From Pseudomonas atagonensis (GTDB lineage: Bacteria; Pseudomonadota; Gammaproteobacteria; Pseudomonadales; Pseudomonadaceae): a DNA stretch of 64,000 nt. This document shows, one piece after another, positions 43,103-51,908 of the stretch. Positions within the stretch are counted from its first letter, which is position 1, and each line of letters opens with the position of its first letter. The stretch is taken from contig NZ_VXCA01000044.1 in assembly GCF_011369485.1 (NCBI RefSeq), positions 62,001 through 126,000 of the forward strand, in the 5' to 3' direction. Below the pieces are notes generated by a model. It was not told the DNA's origin, searched no databases, and worked only from the letters and a program-made list of their open reading frames with translations. The position numbers and the translations under genes were made by a program.

Positions 43103-43504
43103 TTACTCCGCGTTGGCTGCGAGATCGCGCAGCACTTGCATGGCGTGTTCGGCATCGGCCTGACCGACGAACAGATGGTCGTGGTAGTAACCGGCGATCA
43201 CGTTGCAACTGATCCCGGCCTTGCCCAGTGCGGTGGCGAAAGCGGCGGTGAGGCCGACGGCTTCCAGCGCCGAATGCACGTTCAGGGTGATCCACGCGGC
43301 GACGTAGTCGAAGCTGAACCCGGCCCGTTCGGCGTGGGAGCGTTCCAGAATCACCGTCAGGCCTTCCTGTTCGCGGAAGCTGCCCACGAGCTCCAGACCG
43401 CTCGGCAACTGGCCGTCGCGCAGAGTGCAAAACACGTATTCGCCGGCGTTGAGCTGCGGACTCATGCTGCGCAGCAAAGTGCTGAGTGAAGTTTCGCCAG
43501 CCAT
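43103..43504 (-). CDS. ACT-domain protein
   Basis: 133 residues. Two ACT-like halves: LSTLLRSMSPQLNAGEYVFC, then WITLNVHSALEAVGLTAAFATAL followed by ISCNVIAGYYHDHLFV, which is the ligand-binding ACT segment. Such small proteins probably sense an amino acid; no enzyme domain is attached. First gene of a two-gene unit with the LysE exporter and divergent from argP, which suggests sensing of a basic amino acid. Confidence 0.85.
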   Translation of the reverse strand: MAGETSLSTLLRSMSPQLNAGEYVFCTLRDGQLPSGLELVGSFREQEGLTVILERSHAERAGFSFDYVAAWITLNVHSALEAVGLTAAFATALGKAGISCNVIAGYYHDHLFVGQADAEHAMQVLRDLAANAE

Positions 43505-43601
43505 TTTGGGTAATCCTTGATAAAGAGTGCTTGCTGGCTATTCTCCGGCCCAACGCTGTATAAGAAAAACCAATAGTGCTGATCGCTCATTAGGAAAACT
43601 G

Positions 43602-44501
43602 ATGTTCGACTACAAATTGCTTTCCGCTCTGGCCGCCGTGGTCGAGCAAGCCGGATTTGAACGCGCCGCGCAGGTGCTGGGTCTGTCGCAATCGGCCATC
43701 TCGCAGCGGATCAAACTGCTGGAAGCGCGGGTCGGGCAACCGGTGCTGGTGCGCGGCACACCGCCGTCGCCCACGGAAATCGGCCGGCGTCTGCTCAACC
43801 ATGTGCAGCAGGTGCGCCTGCTTGAGCGCGATCTGCAAACCCTCGTGCCGGCGCTCGATGAAGAAGGGCTGCCGGAACGCCTGCGCATCGCTCTGAACGC
43901 CGATAGCCTCGCGACCTGGTGGGCGGAAGCAGTGGGCGATTTCTGTGCCGAACAACATTTGTTGCTGGATCTGATCGTCGAAGACCAGACCGTCGGCCTC
44001 AAACGCATGCGTGCCGGGGAAGTGGCGGCGTGTCTGTGCGCCAGCGAGCGCCCGGTGGCGGGCGCCCGCAGTGTGTTGCTCGGCGCGATGCGTTATCGCG
44101 CGCTGGCCAGTCCGGCCTTCATCGAACGGCATTTCCCCGATGGCGTGCGGGCCGAGCAATTGCCGCGCACCCCGGCGCTGGTATTCGGCCCGGATGATTT
44201 TCTGCAGCATCGCTACCTCGCCTCCGTGGGTGTCGATGGCGGTTTCGAACATCATTTGTGCCCGTCCTCCGAAGGCTTCATCCGCCTGACCGAAGCCGGA
44301 CTTGGCTGGGGCCTGGTGCCGGAACTGCAGGTGCGCGAGCAACTGGAACGCGGCGTGTTGCGCGAACTGTTGCCAGATAAACCGATCGATGTGCCGTTGT
44401 ACTGGCATCATTGGCGCAATGGCGGTCAGTTGCTGGGCTTGCTGACCGAGCAACTGGTGCGTTCTTCAGCGCAATGGCTGGTGCCCTGGAAGCAGCCATA
44501 A
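43602..44501 (+). CDS. argP: LysR-family regulator ArgP (IciA)
   Basis: 299 residues. N-terminal winged helix-turn-helix with AAQVLGLSQSAISQRIKLLE, followed by the effector-binding domain. ArgP activates the arginine/lysine exporter gene and other genes and senses lysine or arginine. Identified from its N-terminus FDYKLLSALAAVVEQAGFE, typical of ArgP, and the divergent LysE exporter. The ATG at 43602 lies about 100 bases from the divergent ACT gene; that gap would hold its operator. Confidence 0.9.
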   Translation: MFDYKLLSALAAVVEQAGFERAAQVLGLSQSAISQRIKLLEARVGQPVLVRGTPPSPTEIGRRLLNHVQQVRLLERDLQTLVPALDEEGLPERLRIALNADSLATWWAEAVGDFCAEQHLLLDLIVEDQTVGLKRMRAGEVAACLCASERPVAGARSVLLGAMRYRALASPAFIERHFPDGVRAEQLPRTPALVFGPDDFLQHRYLASVGVDGGFEHHLCPSSEGFIRLTEAGLGWGLVPELQVREQLERGVLRELLPDKPIDVPLYWHHWRNGGQLLGLLTEQLVRSSAQWLVPWKQP

Positions 44502-44504
44502 GCG

Positions 44505-44583
44505 TCAAGCTGCAAGCGGCAAGTGAAGCGCTTGCGCACCGTTTTAAACTTGCAGCTCGAAGCTTGAAGCTCGCAGCTGGTTT
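44505..44583. repeat. GC/AGCTTGAAGCT-type low-complexity repeats
   Basis: A short stretch built from variants of CAAGCTGCAAGC and GCAGCTCGAAGCTTGAAGCTC, with several AGCTT-centred palindromes. Such sequence is common between Pseudomonas genes. It lies between argP and the epimerase gene. Confidence 0.7.
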
Positions 44584-44597
44584 CATTGGAGCTTTAC

Positions 44598-45590
44598 ATG
44601 AAAATTCTGGTCACCGGCGCAAGCGGCTTCATTGGCGGACGCTTTGCGCGTTTCGCCCTGGAGCAGGGCCTGGATGTGCGGGTCAACGGTCGCCGGGCCG
44701 AGAGCGTCGAACATCTGGTGCGCCGGGGTGCCGAGTTCGTTCCTGGCGATCTGACCGATCCCGAGCTGGTGCGTGAACTGTGTTCCGACGTTGAGGCCGT
44801 GGTGCATTGCGCCGGTGCGGTCGGGCTGTGGGGCCGTTATCAGGACTTTCATCAGGGCAACGTGCAGGTCACGGAAAACGTCGTCGAGGCGTGTCTGAAA
44901 CAGCGGGTTCGACGTTTGGTGCATCTGTCGTCGCCGTCGATCTATTTCGACGGGCGCGACCATTTCAACCTGACTGAAGAGCAAGTGCCCAAGCGCTTCA
45001 AACATCACTACGCAGCGACCAAATACCTGGCCGAGCAAAAGGTGTTCGGCGCCCAGGAGTTCGGTCTGGAAACCATTGCCCTGCGCCCGCGCTTTGTCAC
45101 CGGTGCCGGCGACATGAGCATCTTTCCGCGTCTGCTCAACATGCAGCGCAAGGGCCGTCTGGCGATCATTGGCAACGGCTTGAACAAGGTCGATTTCACC
45201 AGCGTACAGAACCTCAACGAAGCCATGCTCAGCAGTCTGCTGGCCGCCGGTTCTGCACTCGGCAAGGCCTACAACATCAGCAACGGTGCGCCGGTACCGC
45301 TGTGGGATGTGGTCAATTACGTGATGCGCAAAATGGAAGTCCCGCAGGTCACCAAGTACCGCTCCTATGGACTCGCCTACAGCGTCGCGGCGCTCAACGA
45401 AGGCGCATGCAAAATCTGGCCGGGGCGGCCGGAACCGACGCTGTCGCGTATGGGCATGCAAGTGATGAAAAAAAATTTCACCCTCGACATCAGTCGCGCC
45501 CGGCATTATCTGGACTACGATCCGAAAGTCAGCCTGTGGTCGGCACTGGATGAGTTCTGTGGCTGGTGGAAAGCGCAGGATCTTCGCTGA
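44598..45590 (+). CDS. NAD-dependent epimerase/dehydratase (extended SDR, 3-beta-HSD-like)
   Basis: 330 residues. Rossmann motif TGASGFIGGRFA, the active-site Tyr-Lys in HHYAATKYLAEQ, and LRPRFVTGAGD. The closest relatives I can think of are 3-beta-hydroxysteroid dehydrogenase/isomerase-like and sugar epimerases; substrate is unknown. ATG 44598 follows GGAGCTTT. Downstream is an unrelated coiled-coil gene after about 125 bases; a GC-rich inverted repeat (ACCGCCGC/GCGGCGGT) lies in that gap. Confidence 0.85.
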   Translation: MKILVTGASGFIGGRFARFALEQGLDVRVNGRRAESVEHLVRRGAEFVPGDLTDPELVRELCSDVEAVVHCAGAVGLWGRYQDFHQGNVQVTENVVEACLKQRVRRLVHLSSPSIYFDGRDHFNLTEEQVPKRFKHHYAATKYLAEQKVFGAQEFGLETIALRPRFVTGAGDMSIFPRLLNMQRKGRLAIIGNGLNKVDFTSVQNLNEAMLSSLLAAGSALGKAYNISNGAPVPLWDVVNYVMRKMEVPQVTKYRSYGLAYSVAALNEGACKIWPGRPEPTLSRMGMQVMKKNFTLDISRARHYLDYDPKVSLWSALDEFCGWWKAQDLR

Positions 45591-45716
45591 AACGCATTGC
45601 AACGATTCGGCCGGCCGGCAATGAACCGCACCGCCGCTTGAGGGTCAATCCCTGCGGCTGCGGCGGTTATACTTCGCAGCATTTAGCCATCACCGCGTTC
45701 CACAAAGGTTGCCTCA

Positions 45717-46571
45717 ATGTCCATGCGTAATGATGCCCACGACGATTTTGATGATGTCCCGAGCCTGCGTGCCGACACCTTCGACGACGATGACATCCCG
45801 ACCACTGCCCGCACCTCCGTGCATTCGCGCACACCGCCGGTGGTCAAGGTCAAAGCCGCCAGCACCGGGCCGTTGTGGGCACTGGTCGGCGCACTGTTCT
45901 TTGCCTTCATCGGCTTGGCCTGGTGGAGTTTCCAGCAGATCTCGCTGATGGAGCAGCAATTGGTCGCTACTCAGGAAAGCTTCGCGCGGATCAGCGAAGA
46001 AGCAGCAGGGCGTCTGCAGGACATTTCCGGCAAAGTCGTCGCCAGCCAGACCAATGTCACCAGCGACAGCGAAGCCTTGAAACTGCAGATCAAGCAACTG
46101 GAGGGCAAGCTGCTCGACCAGAGCAAACAGCAGCAGGGCGTGGCCGGTCAGGCCAGCGATCTGGACAAGCGTCTGGCGCAGATGACCGCCCAGACCACCG
46201 AACAGCAGAACGCCAATACCCAGTTGCAGGCGCAGGTCAAAGCCCTCAGTGCAGAACTGGCGACGGTAAAAAGCACACCCGCCGACACCAGCAAGGTCGA
46301 CGCCCAACTCAAGGGCTTCGATGCGCAGTTCAAGAGCCTCGGCGCGGATATTGCCGCACTGAAGAAACAGGGCAATCCGAGCGCGGCGATCGATCGTCTG
46401 GAGCAGGAAATCGTTGTCCTCAAAAGCGAGCAGGACAACCGCCCGGCGGCTGCGCAAAGTGGCGGCAACACAGCCGAATTCGACGCCTTCCGCGCCCAGA
46501 TGACCCGCAACCTCAACACCCTTCAGGCGCAGATCCAGAACTTGCAGCAGCAGATCAATTCCCGGCCATAG
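45717..46571 (+). CDS. Membrane-anchored coiled-coil protein
   Basis: 284 residues of no named family. An acidic disordered cytoplasmic N-terminus (DDFDDVPSL...FDDDDIP), one membrane helix at about 52-70 (LWALVGALFFAFIGLAWW), then about 200 residues of almost continuous heptads rich in Gln, Ala, Leu and Lys. This should stand as a long periplasmic coiled coil, as in cell-division or trans-envelope linkers. P. aeruginosa has a similar unknown protein near the epimerase. The start ATG 45717 has AAAGG upstream. Confidence 0.75.
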   Translation: MSMRNDAHDDFDDVPSLRADTFDDDDIPTTARTSVHSRTPPVVKVKAASTGPLWALVGALFFAFIGLAWWSFQQISLMEQQLVATQESFARISEEAAGRLQDISGKVVASQTNVTSDSEALKLQIKQLEGKLLDQSKQQQGVAGQASDLDKRLAQMTAQTTEQQNANTQLQAQVKALSAELATVKSTPADTSKVDAQLKGFDAQFKSLGADIAALKKQGNPSAAIDRLEQEIVVLKSEQDNRPAAAQSGGNTAEFDAFRAQMTRNLNTLQAQIQNLQQQINSRP

Positions 46572-46691
46572 CCAAAAACAGGGTTCTTTGTGGCGACACA
46601 GAACCCTGCAATCTCTGGATTCAAGTTCAACTCCCTTATAAGCCCAACCCGTCTACGCTCTTGAAACACCAACAAGAACGAGGGATGCGTC

Positions 46692-47540
46692 ATGGGGTTT
46701 TTGCATAAGCTGGCCTGGCTCGGCGCGGTGCTGCTGATGTGTTTCGCTCAGGTCAACGCGGCGACCACGGAAAAGGACGACGGCAAGGCCGCCATTGCTC
46801 TGCTGGAAAAAGCGCTGGCCTACTACCACGACAACGGTGACAAGGCGTTCGCCGCGTTCAGCCGCCAGGGCGAGTTCGTCGACAAGGATCGCTACGTGTT
46901 CGTGGTCGACACCAAAGGCGTGATGCTCGCCAGCGGCGGGCCATCGTCAGCCTTGATTGGTCGCGACGTCAGCGAGGTGCTCCCGGCGGATTTGCAGAAA
47001 GCCTTCAAGGACGCCCTGAAAGTGCCGGAAGGCAACGGCATTCAACAAGCCGAATACCGCTGGCAGAACTGGTCCGACGGCAAAGTCGAACGCAAGCATG
47101 TGTTTTATCAGCGCATCGGCCAGCGGATTCTCGCCGTGGGTTATTACCTGCCACGGGCCTCGGCCGAGCAAGCCAAAGCGCTGCTCGACAAAGCGGCGAC
47201 TGATCTGAGCAAAAACGAAAAGGTCACCCTGACGGCCATCAACTCGCTCAAGGGCGGTTACCTGCAGGATGATCTGTACGTGTTTGTCGTCGATCTCGAT
47301 ACCCAGCGCTACGTCGCTCACGGCACCAACCTGCGTCTGATCAACACCGATTTCAGCAAGATCAAGGATCCGGAGGGAAAACCGGTGGGCGAGCCGATTC
47401 TGGCGCTGATCGCCAAGCAGGATGAGGGCGAATACGAGTACCGCTGGAAGAACCCGGTCACTGGCAAGGTCGAGGACAAGCATGCCTACCTGAAGAAGGT
47501 CGGGCATTTCCTTGTGGCTGTCGGTTACTACAGCCCCTAA
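46692..47540 (+). CDS. Exported protein with two Cache domains
   Basis: 282 residues: a Sec signal peptide (ending near QVNA-ATTEK), then two homologous Cache domains, about 35-155 and 165-282. Each has the same order of blocks: helix, 'DLYVFVVD' or 'RYVFVVDTKG', 'EYRWKNP' or 'EYRWQNW', 'K.VEDKHAYLKKV' or 'KVERKHVFYQRI', ending in VGYY. Cache domains usually sense small ligands as part of receptors; here no membrane helix or output domain follows, so it may be a free binding protein. Monocistronic by context. Confidence 0.83.
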   Translation: MGFLHKLAWLGAVLLMCFAQVNAATTEKDDGKAAIALLEKALAYYHDNGDKAFAAFSRQGEFVDKDRYVFVVDTKGVMLASGGPSSALIGRDVSEVLPADLQKAFKDALKVPEGNGIQQAEYRWQNWSDGKVERKHVFYQRIGQRILAVGYYLPRASAEQAKALLDKAATDLSKNEKVTLTAINSLKGGYLQDDLYVFVVDLDTQRYVAHGTNLRLINTDFSKIKDPEGKPVGEPILALIAKQDEGEYEYRWKNPVTGKVEDKHAYLKKVGHFLVAVGYYSP

Positions 47541-47556
47541 GTGAAGCACTCGCTAC

Positions 47557-47646
47557 TGTGGGAGGGGGCTTGCTCCCGAAAGCGGTTGGTCATTCAACAA
47601 TGAAGTTGGCTGATCCACCGATTTCGGGAGCAAGCCCCCTCCCACG
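47557..47646. repeat. REPIN, GGGAGGGGGCTTGCTCCCGA type
   Basis: Inverted pair TGTGGGAGGGGGCTTGCTCC and its reverse complement between convergent genes. The arms are a sequence variant of the REPs at 17818, 29215 and 60121. Confidence 0.9.
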
Positions 47647-47665
47647 GGGTTTTATGGTGTTGCGG

Positions 47666-49183
47666 TTATTTAGCGCCGTGCTCCCGCCCGCGCAGCAGGT
47701 TGTTGGGCATCGCTATCGCCGCTGCCAGGCCCAGCAGCGATACTGCCGCACTGACCCATAACAAATGCCGGAAGGTCACCAGCAATTCCCCGCGCAACGC
47801 ATTCTGTGCGTCGCCCGGCGCGGCGTTCAAGCCGTCCAGCAAAACGTTCCCCGAATGCCCTTCGCTCATCAGCGAACCGCCGGCCAGATGCGCGAAGCTC
47901 GAATCCTGCAACAACGCCAGCAACAGCGCCGACATCAACGCCACGCCCACTGCGCCGCCCAGCGAGCGGAACAGGTTGGTGGTGCTGGTGGCCACGCCGA
48001 TGTCGCGTTGTTCGACAGAGTTCTGCGTTCCCACCAGTGAAGTCGGGAACTGCATGCCGCCGGCAATCCCGCTGAGCAGCATGAACAGTCCGCTGAGCAA
48101 CGTCGCCTCCGGCGGGCTGAAGGCCATGCCGAGAATCGAGATCGGCATCAGCATCGCGCCGGTCAGAATCTGTGGTTTGTAGCGCCCGGTGATCGACGTG
48201 CGCCGCCCGGCGAAATACGCACCAATCGGCAGGCCCATCGCCAGCGGCAGCAAGTGCAACGCCGCGCTGTCAGCCCCGGCGCCGGTGACGCTCTGATAAC
48301 GCAGCGGCATCAGCACGATCAGGGATATCGCCTGGAAACTGCAGAAGAAAATCGTGCACCAGCACAGCAAGGCGTTGCGGTTGGCGAACAGGTGCATCGG
48401 CAGCAACGGCTCCCGCGCACGTCGTTCATGCCAGACAAATACCGCCAGCACCACCACCGCACAGGCGAACAGCCCGAGTACTTCGCTGCTGCGCCACGAA
48501 TGCCCCTGACCGACCTGGGTGATGCCGAGTAGAAGGGCGGTCAGGCCGATGATCATCAGCAGTGTGCCAAGATAATCGATGATCGGTTTGCGCTGCGGAA
48601 TCGGCAGCCCGCGCAGGTTGCGCCGCGCCACCCAGTACGCGCCGAGGCCCAGCGGCAGGTTGATGAAAAATACCCAGCGCCACGACAGGTATTCGGTCAT
48701 GTAACCGCCCAGCACCGGGCCGGCCACACTGGCCACCGCGTACATGCTGCTGAAGTAACCCTGATATCGGCCGCGTTCGCGGGGCGGCACGATGTCGCCG
48801 ATGATGGCCTGGCTCACCGAAATCATCCCGCCAGCGCCGATGCCCTGAAGAATCCGCGCCAGCACCAGTTGCTCCATACTCTGGGCCATTCCGCAGAACA
48901 ACGAGGCAAGGGTGAACAGGCCCATGCCGAACAGCATCAGTTTGCGTCGCCCGTACAAATCGCCGAGCTTGCCGTAGATCGGCACGGCCACGGTCATCGC
49001 CACCATGTACCCGGAAATCACCCAGGCCAGCAGGCTGACATCCTTGAACTGAGCAGAGATGGCCGGCATCGACACGGCGACGATGGTCTGGTCGAGCGCA
49101 CCGAGGAAGATCGCCATCATCAGCGCGACCAGCACGCTGCGAATGGCCGGTTTGGGCGTTTCGGGGTGATTGAGATTGGTCAC
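47666..49183 (-). CDS. MFS transporter, DHA2 (EmrB/QacA) family
   Basis: 505 residues with about 14 membrane helices. The family motifs LDQTIVAVSMPAIS (motif D1) and GKLGDLYGRRKLMLFG (motif A) are present, as is the helix-5 segment GPVLGGYMTE (motif C-like), usual for drug antiporters. Substrate unknown. I chose the GTG start at 49183, which has AGG upstream and gives the normal cytoplasmic N-terminus; longer forms would add over 60 unconserved residues. It follows pobA on the same strand after 79 bases, so it may belong with 4-hydroxybenzoate handling. Confidence 0.87.
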   Translation of the reverse strand: MTNLNHPETPKPAIRSVLVALMMAIFLGALDQTIVAVSMPAISAQFKDVSLLAWVISGYMVAMTVAVPIYGKLGDLYGRRKLMLFGMGLFTLASLFCGMAQSMEQLVLARILQGIGAGGMISVSQAIIGDIVPPRERGRYQGYFSSMYAVASVAGPVLGGYMTEYLSWRWVFFINLPLGLGAYWVARRNLRGLPIPQRKPIIDYLGTLLMIIGLTALLLGITQVGQGHSWRSSEVLGLFACAVVVLAVFVWHERRAREPLLPMHLFANRNALLCWCTIFFCSFQAISLIVLMPLRYQSVTGAGADSAALHLLPLAMGLPIGAYFAGRRTSITGRYKPQILTGAMLMPISILGMAFSPPEATLLSGLFMLLSGIAGGMQFPTSLVGTQNSVEQRDIGVATSTTNLFRSLGGAVGVALMSALLLALLQDSSFAHLAGGSLMSEGHSGNVLLDGLNAAPGDAQNALRGELLVTFRHLLWVSAAVSLLGLAAAIAMPNNLLRGREHGAK

Positions 49184-49262
49184 GGGCAAAACCTGCGGGC
49201 AGTGTGAGTCCCGCAGATCGCCAGGCGAGCGGGGATGCTCGCCAGTGTAAGTCGGTAGCAGG

Positions 49263-50456
49263 CTATTCGATAGCCTCATAAGGAAGTCCGACGTAATTTT
49301 CTGCAATGGTTTTTCGACCCGCTTCTGAACTGACAAAGTAGTCCAGTTCCGAGGCGCTGATGCGTTGGCTGAACGCATCGTGTTCGTCGAAGCGATGCAG
49401 CATCGAGGTCATCCACCAGGAAAACCGCTCGGCTTTCCAGACACGGCGCAGGCAGATCTCAGAGTATTTCTCCAGCAGATCGGTACGACCGTCGCGATAG
49501 ACCTTGAGCAGAATGTTGAACAGCGTGCTGACGTCGCTTGCCGCCAGATTCAGGCCTTTGGCGCCGGTTGGCGGAACGATGTGCGCCGCGTCGCCGACCA
49601 GAAACATCCGTCCGTACTGCATCGGCTCGACGACAAAACTGCGCAGCGGCGCGATGCTTTTTTCAATCGACGGGCCGGTGACCAGTTTCTCCGCCAGCCC
49701 GGCAGGCAGACGGGTTTTCAGTTCCTCCCAGAAACGTTGATCGCTCCAGTCATCGACATTTTCATCCGACGGCACTTGCAGGTAATAGCGGGTGCGGGTC
49801 GCCGAACGCATGCTGCACAGCGCGAAGCCGCGTTCGTGGCGGGCATAGACCAGTTCTTCATGCACCGGCGGGGTGTCGGCGAGAATGCCCAGCCAGCCGA
49901 ACGGATAAACCCGCTCGAAGACCTTCAGGCAATTCTGCGGAATCGATTGCCGGGCGACGCCGTGGAAGCCGTCGCAACCGGCGATGTAATCGCAATCGAC
50001 GCGCCAGGTTTCACCGTCCTTTTCAAAGGTGACGAAGGCTTCGTCGCTTTTCATGCCGTGGGGAACGACATCGCTCACCGCATAAAACGACAGCGCACCG
50101 GCCTCCCGACGAGCGGCCATCAGGTCACGGGTGACTTCGGTCTGACCGTAGATCATCACGGTCTTGCCACCGGTCAGTGCGTGCAGATCGATGTGCACCT
50201 GACGCCCGTCCAGTGCCAGATCGAAGCCGCTGTGAACCAGCCCTTCGGCGTCCATGCGCTGACTCACGCCAGCCTGGCGCAACAGCTCTACCATGCCTTG
50301 TTCAAGCACGCCGGCGCGGATGCGGCCGAGGACATAATCGGGTGTCTGACGTTCGAGGATGAGGGTGTCGATGCCGGCGTTGTGCAGCAACTGACCGAGG
50401 AGTAATCCGGACGGACCGGCGCCGATGATGACGACTTGGGTTTTCAGCGTTTTCAT
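49263..50456 (-). CDS. pobA: 4-Hydroxybenzoate 3-monooxygenase
   Basis: 397 residues; the known enzyme has 394. FAD-binding GAGPSGLLLGQLL at the N-terminus, the DG motif CDGFHGVAR and the GD motif GDAAHIVPPTGAKGLN. It hydroxylates 4-hydroxybenzoate to protocatechuate with NADPH and oxygen, feeding the beta-ketoadipate pathway. The ATG at 50456 lies at the canonical position; its ribosome site is weak. Divergent from the AraC-type pobR. Confidence 0.95.
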   Translation of the reverse strand: MKTLKTQVVIIGAGPSGLLLGQLLHNAGIDTLILERQTPDYVLGRIRAGVLEQGMVELLRQAGVSQRMDAEGLVHSGFDLALDGRQVHIDLHALTGGKTVMIYGQTEVTRDLMAARREAGALSFYAVSDVVPHGMKSDEAFVTFEKDGETWRVDCDYIAGCDGFHGVARQSIPQNCLKVFERVYPFGWLGILADTPPVHEELVYARHERGFALCSMRSATRTRYYLQVPSDENVDDWSDQRFWEELKTRLPAGLAEKLVTGPSIEKSIAPLRSFVVEPMQYGRMFLVGDAAHIVPPTGAKGLNLAASDVSTLFNILLKVYRDGRTDLLEKYSEICLRRVWKAERFSWWMTSMLHRFDEHDAFSQRISASELDYFVSSEAGRKTIAENYVGLPYEAIE

Positions 50457-50634
50457 TGTTTTTATGACTCGCAAGCTTCACGGGACTATCGCCGGTGAAT
50501 GATTTTTATGGATCGAGTGCTTGCATTTTTCCCTTGCGGGTCTGTCAATTGAAGGTGAAAACTGAGCCGAACCCTGTACTTTCTGCCAATCGGTGCGATT
50601 ATCGCCCGCAACCTTCGAGGCCTGGATTGAAGTG

Positions 50635-51519
50635 ATGAACAAGCCCGAACTGCCTTCGATTCCAGTGTTCAAGCTCTACGGTGAAAGCCTGGACTGGCCG
50701 ACCCCTGACTTGCTGCACTGTGAAACCATTTCCTCACGCAGTCGCGAACATCAATGGGAAATCAAACCCCATCGCCACGCTGATTTGTGCCAGTTACTCT
50801 TCGTGTTCAAAGGTCAGGCAGAGCTTGAAATCGAAGGTCAGCGCACGCAACTGCAAACCCCGGCCATTCAAGTGCTGCCACCGTTATCGGTGCATGGCTT
50901 CCGCTTTTCCGAAGATGTCGAAGGGTTCATCGTCACCCTCGCTACGCCGTTGATCACTCACTTGCAGGCGCAACTGGGCGAGTCGGTGCACGCATTGGCC
51001 CGGGCGGAAAACTACCCGGCGGGCGCGGACGGCGATTATCTGAACAGCCTGTTTTCGGCGTTGCAAGCCGAGTACAACGGCCATCAGCCGGCGCGGGAAA
51101 TGCTCATGCATTCGCTGGTCAGCGTGATCATGGTCTGGGTCAGTCGCCAGGCGATCGTGCGGCACACCGCCAGTCAGCGTCCGCAGCGTCAGCGCGAATA
51201 CCTCAACGGATTTATCCAATTGGTGGAGGAGACTTACCGCCAGCATGTGAAGGTCGAAGACCTGGCGCATCGTCTTGGGATTTCGGTGTCGCACCTCAAC
51301 GGCACGTGTCGTGAACTAGCGGGGCAACCGGCGTTGCAGATCATGCACGAGCGTCAATTGCTGGAAGCCAAGCGCTTGCTGACGTACACCAGCATGACCA
51401 TTTACGAGATGTCGGAGCTGTTGGGGTTTTCCGATCCGACCAACTTCACGCGCCTGTTCCGGCGCAGGGTCGGCATTTCGCCAAAGGCATTCCGTGACCG
51501 TCTCAAAGCCGAGCAGTGA
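50635..51519 (+). CDS. pobR: AraC-family regulator of pobA
   Basis: 294 residues. N-terminal cupin effector domain (WEIKPHRHADLCQLLFVFKG) and C-terminal double helix-turn-helix (VEDLAHRLGISVSHLNGTCR, then EMSELLGFSDPTNFTRLFRR). Divergent from pobA over about 180 bases, so it is expected to activate pobA with 4-hydroxybenzoate. Pseudomonas PobR belongs to the AraC family, unlike the IclR-type PobR of Acinetobacter. ATG 50635 was chosen over in-frame upstream codons. Confidence 0.9.
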   Translation: MNKPELPSIPVFKLYGESLDWPTPDLLHCETISSRSREHQWEIKPHRHADLCQLLFVFKGQAELEIEGQRTQLQTPAIQVLPPLSVHGFRFSEDVEGFIVTLATPLITHLQAQLGESVHALARAENYPAGADGDYLNSLFSALQAEYNGHQPAREMLMHSLVSVIMVWVSRQAIVRHTASQRPQRQREYLNGFIQLVEETYRQHVKVEDLAHRLGISVSHLNGTCRELAGQPALQIMHERQLLEAKRLLTYTSMTIYEMSELLGFSDPTNFTRLFRRRVGISPKAFRDRLKAEQ

Positions 51520-51539
51520 TTGTCTAACGCTGCAAAATT

Positions 51540-51629
51540 TGTGGGAGGGGGCTTGCTCCCGAATGCGGTGTAGCAGTTTTCATCAATGCTGGATGACACA
51601 CTGCTTTCGGGAGCAAGCCCCCTCCCACA
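51540..51629. repeat. REPIN, GGGAGGGGGCTTGCTCCCGA type
   Basis: Inverted pair TGTGGGAGGGGGCTTGCTCC-like arms about 45 bases apart, downstream of pobR and of the small gene on the other strand. Confidence 0.9.
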
Positions 51630-51668
51630 GGATCCCGTTCCAGCCCAGCCAGGTTCAGCTCTGGTCAG

Positions 51669-51845
51669 TCAGCGCAGCGCATTCAGCGTGGCGTTGTGCG
51701 GAATGCAGCGCTCGAAGTTACAGCTCGCGTATTCGCGGGGCAGCTGCCGCAATTGCTCGACCCGCCAGGCCGCCGTGCCGTACAGCGCCAGCGTCGCGGC
51801 GCAGGTGATGAATATCGCGAAGTATCTTCTTGTTCTGGTGTTCAT
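51669..51845 (-). CDS. Small membrane protein, unknown
   Basis: 58 residues: basic start MNTRTRRY, one hydrophobic helix (FAIFITCAATLALYGTAAW), then a short polar tail with two cysteines (CNFERC). The reading frame is intact and AGAGGTCG lies seven bases before the ATG, which supports expression. I recognise no family. The cysteine pair in the tail, probably periplasmic, could form a disulfide. Confidence 0.6.
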   Translation of the reverse strand: MNTRTRRYFAIFITCAATLALYGTAAWRVEQLRQLPREYASCNFERCIPHNATLNALR

Positions 51846-51908
51846 GGTGTTCGACCTCTGAACGTATACCCTCCGGTATTACTTTCAGCATAGAACAAGT
51901 TTTGCTTT

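Noticed and set aside
46581..46607. Hairpin AGGGTTCT...AGAACCCT after the coiled-coil gene as a terminator
   Set aside because: The stem is only eight base pairs with an 11-base loop and no T-run follows; too weak to list.
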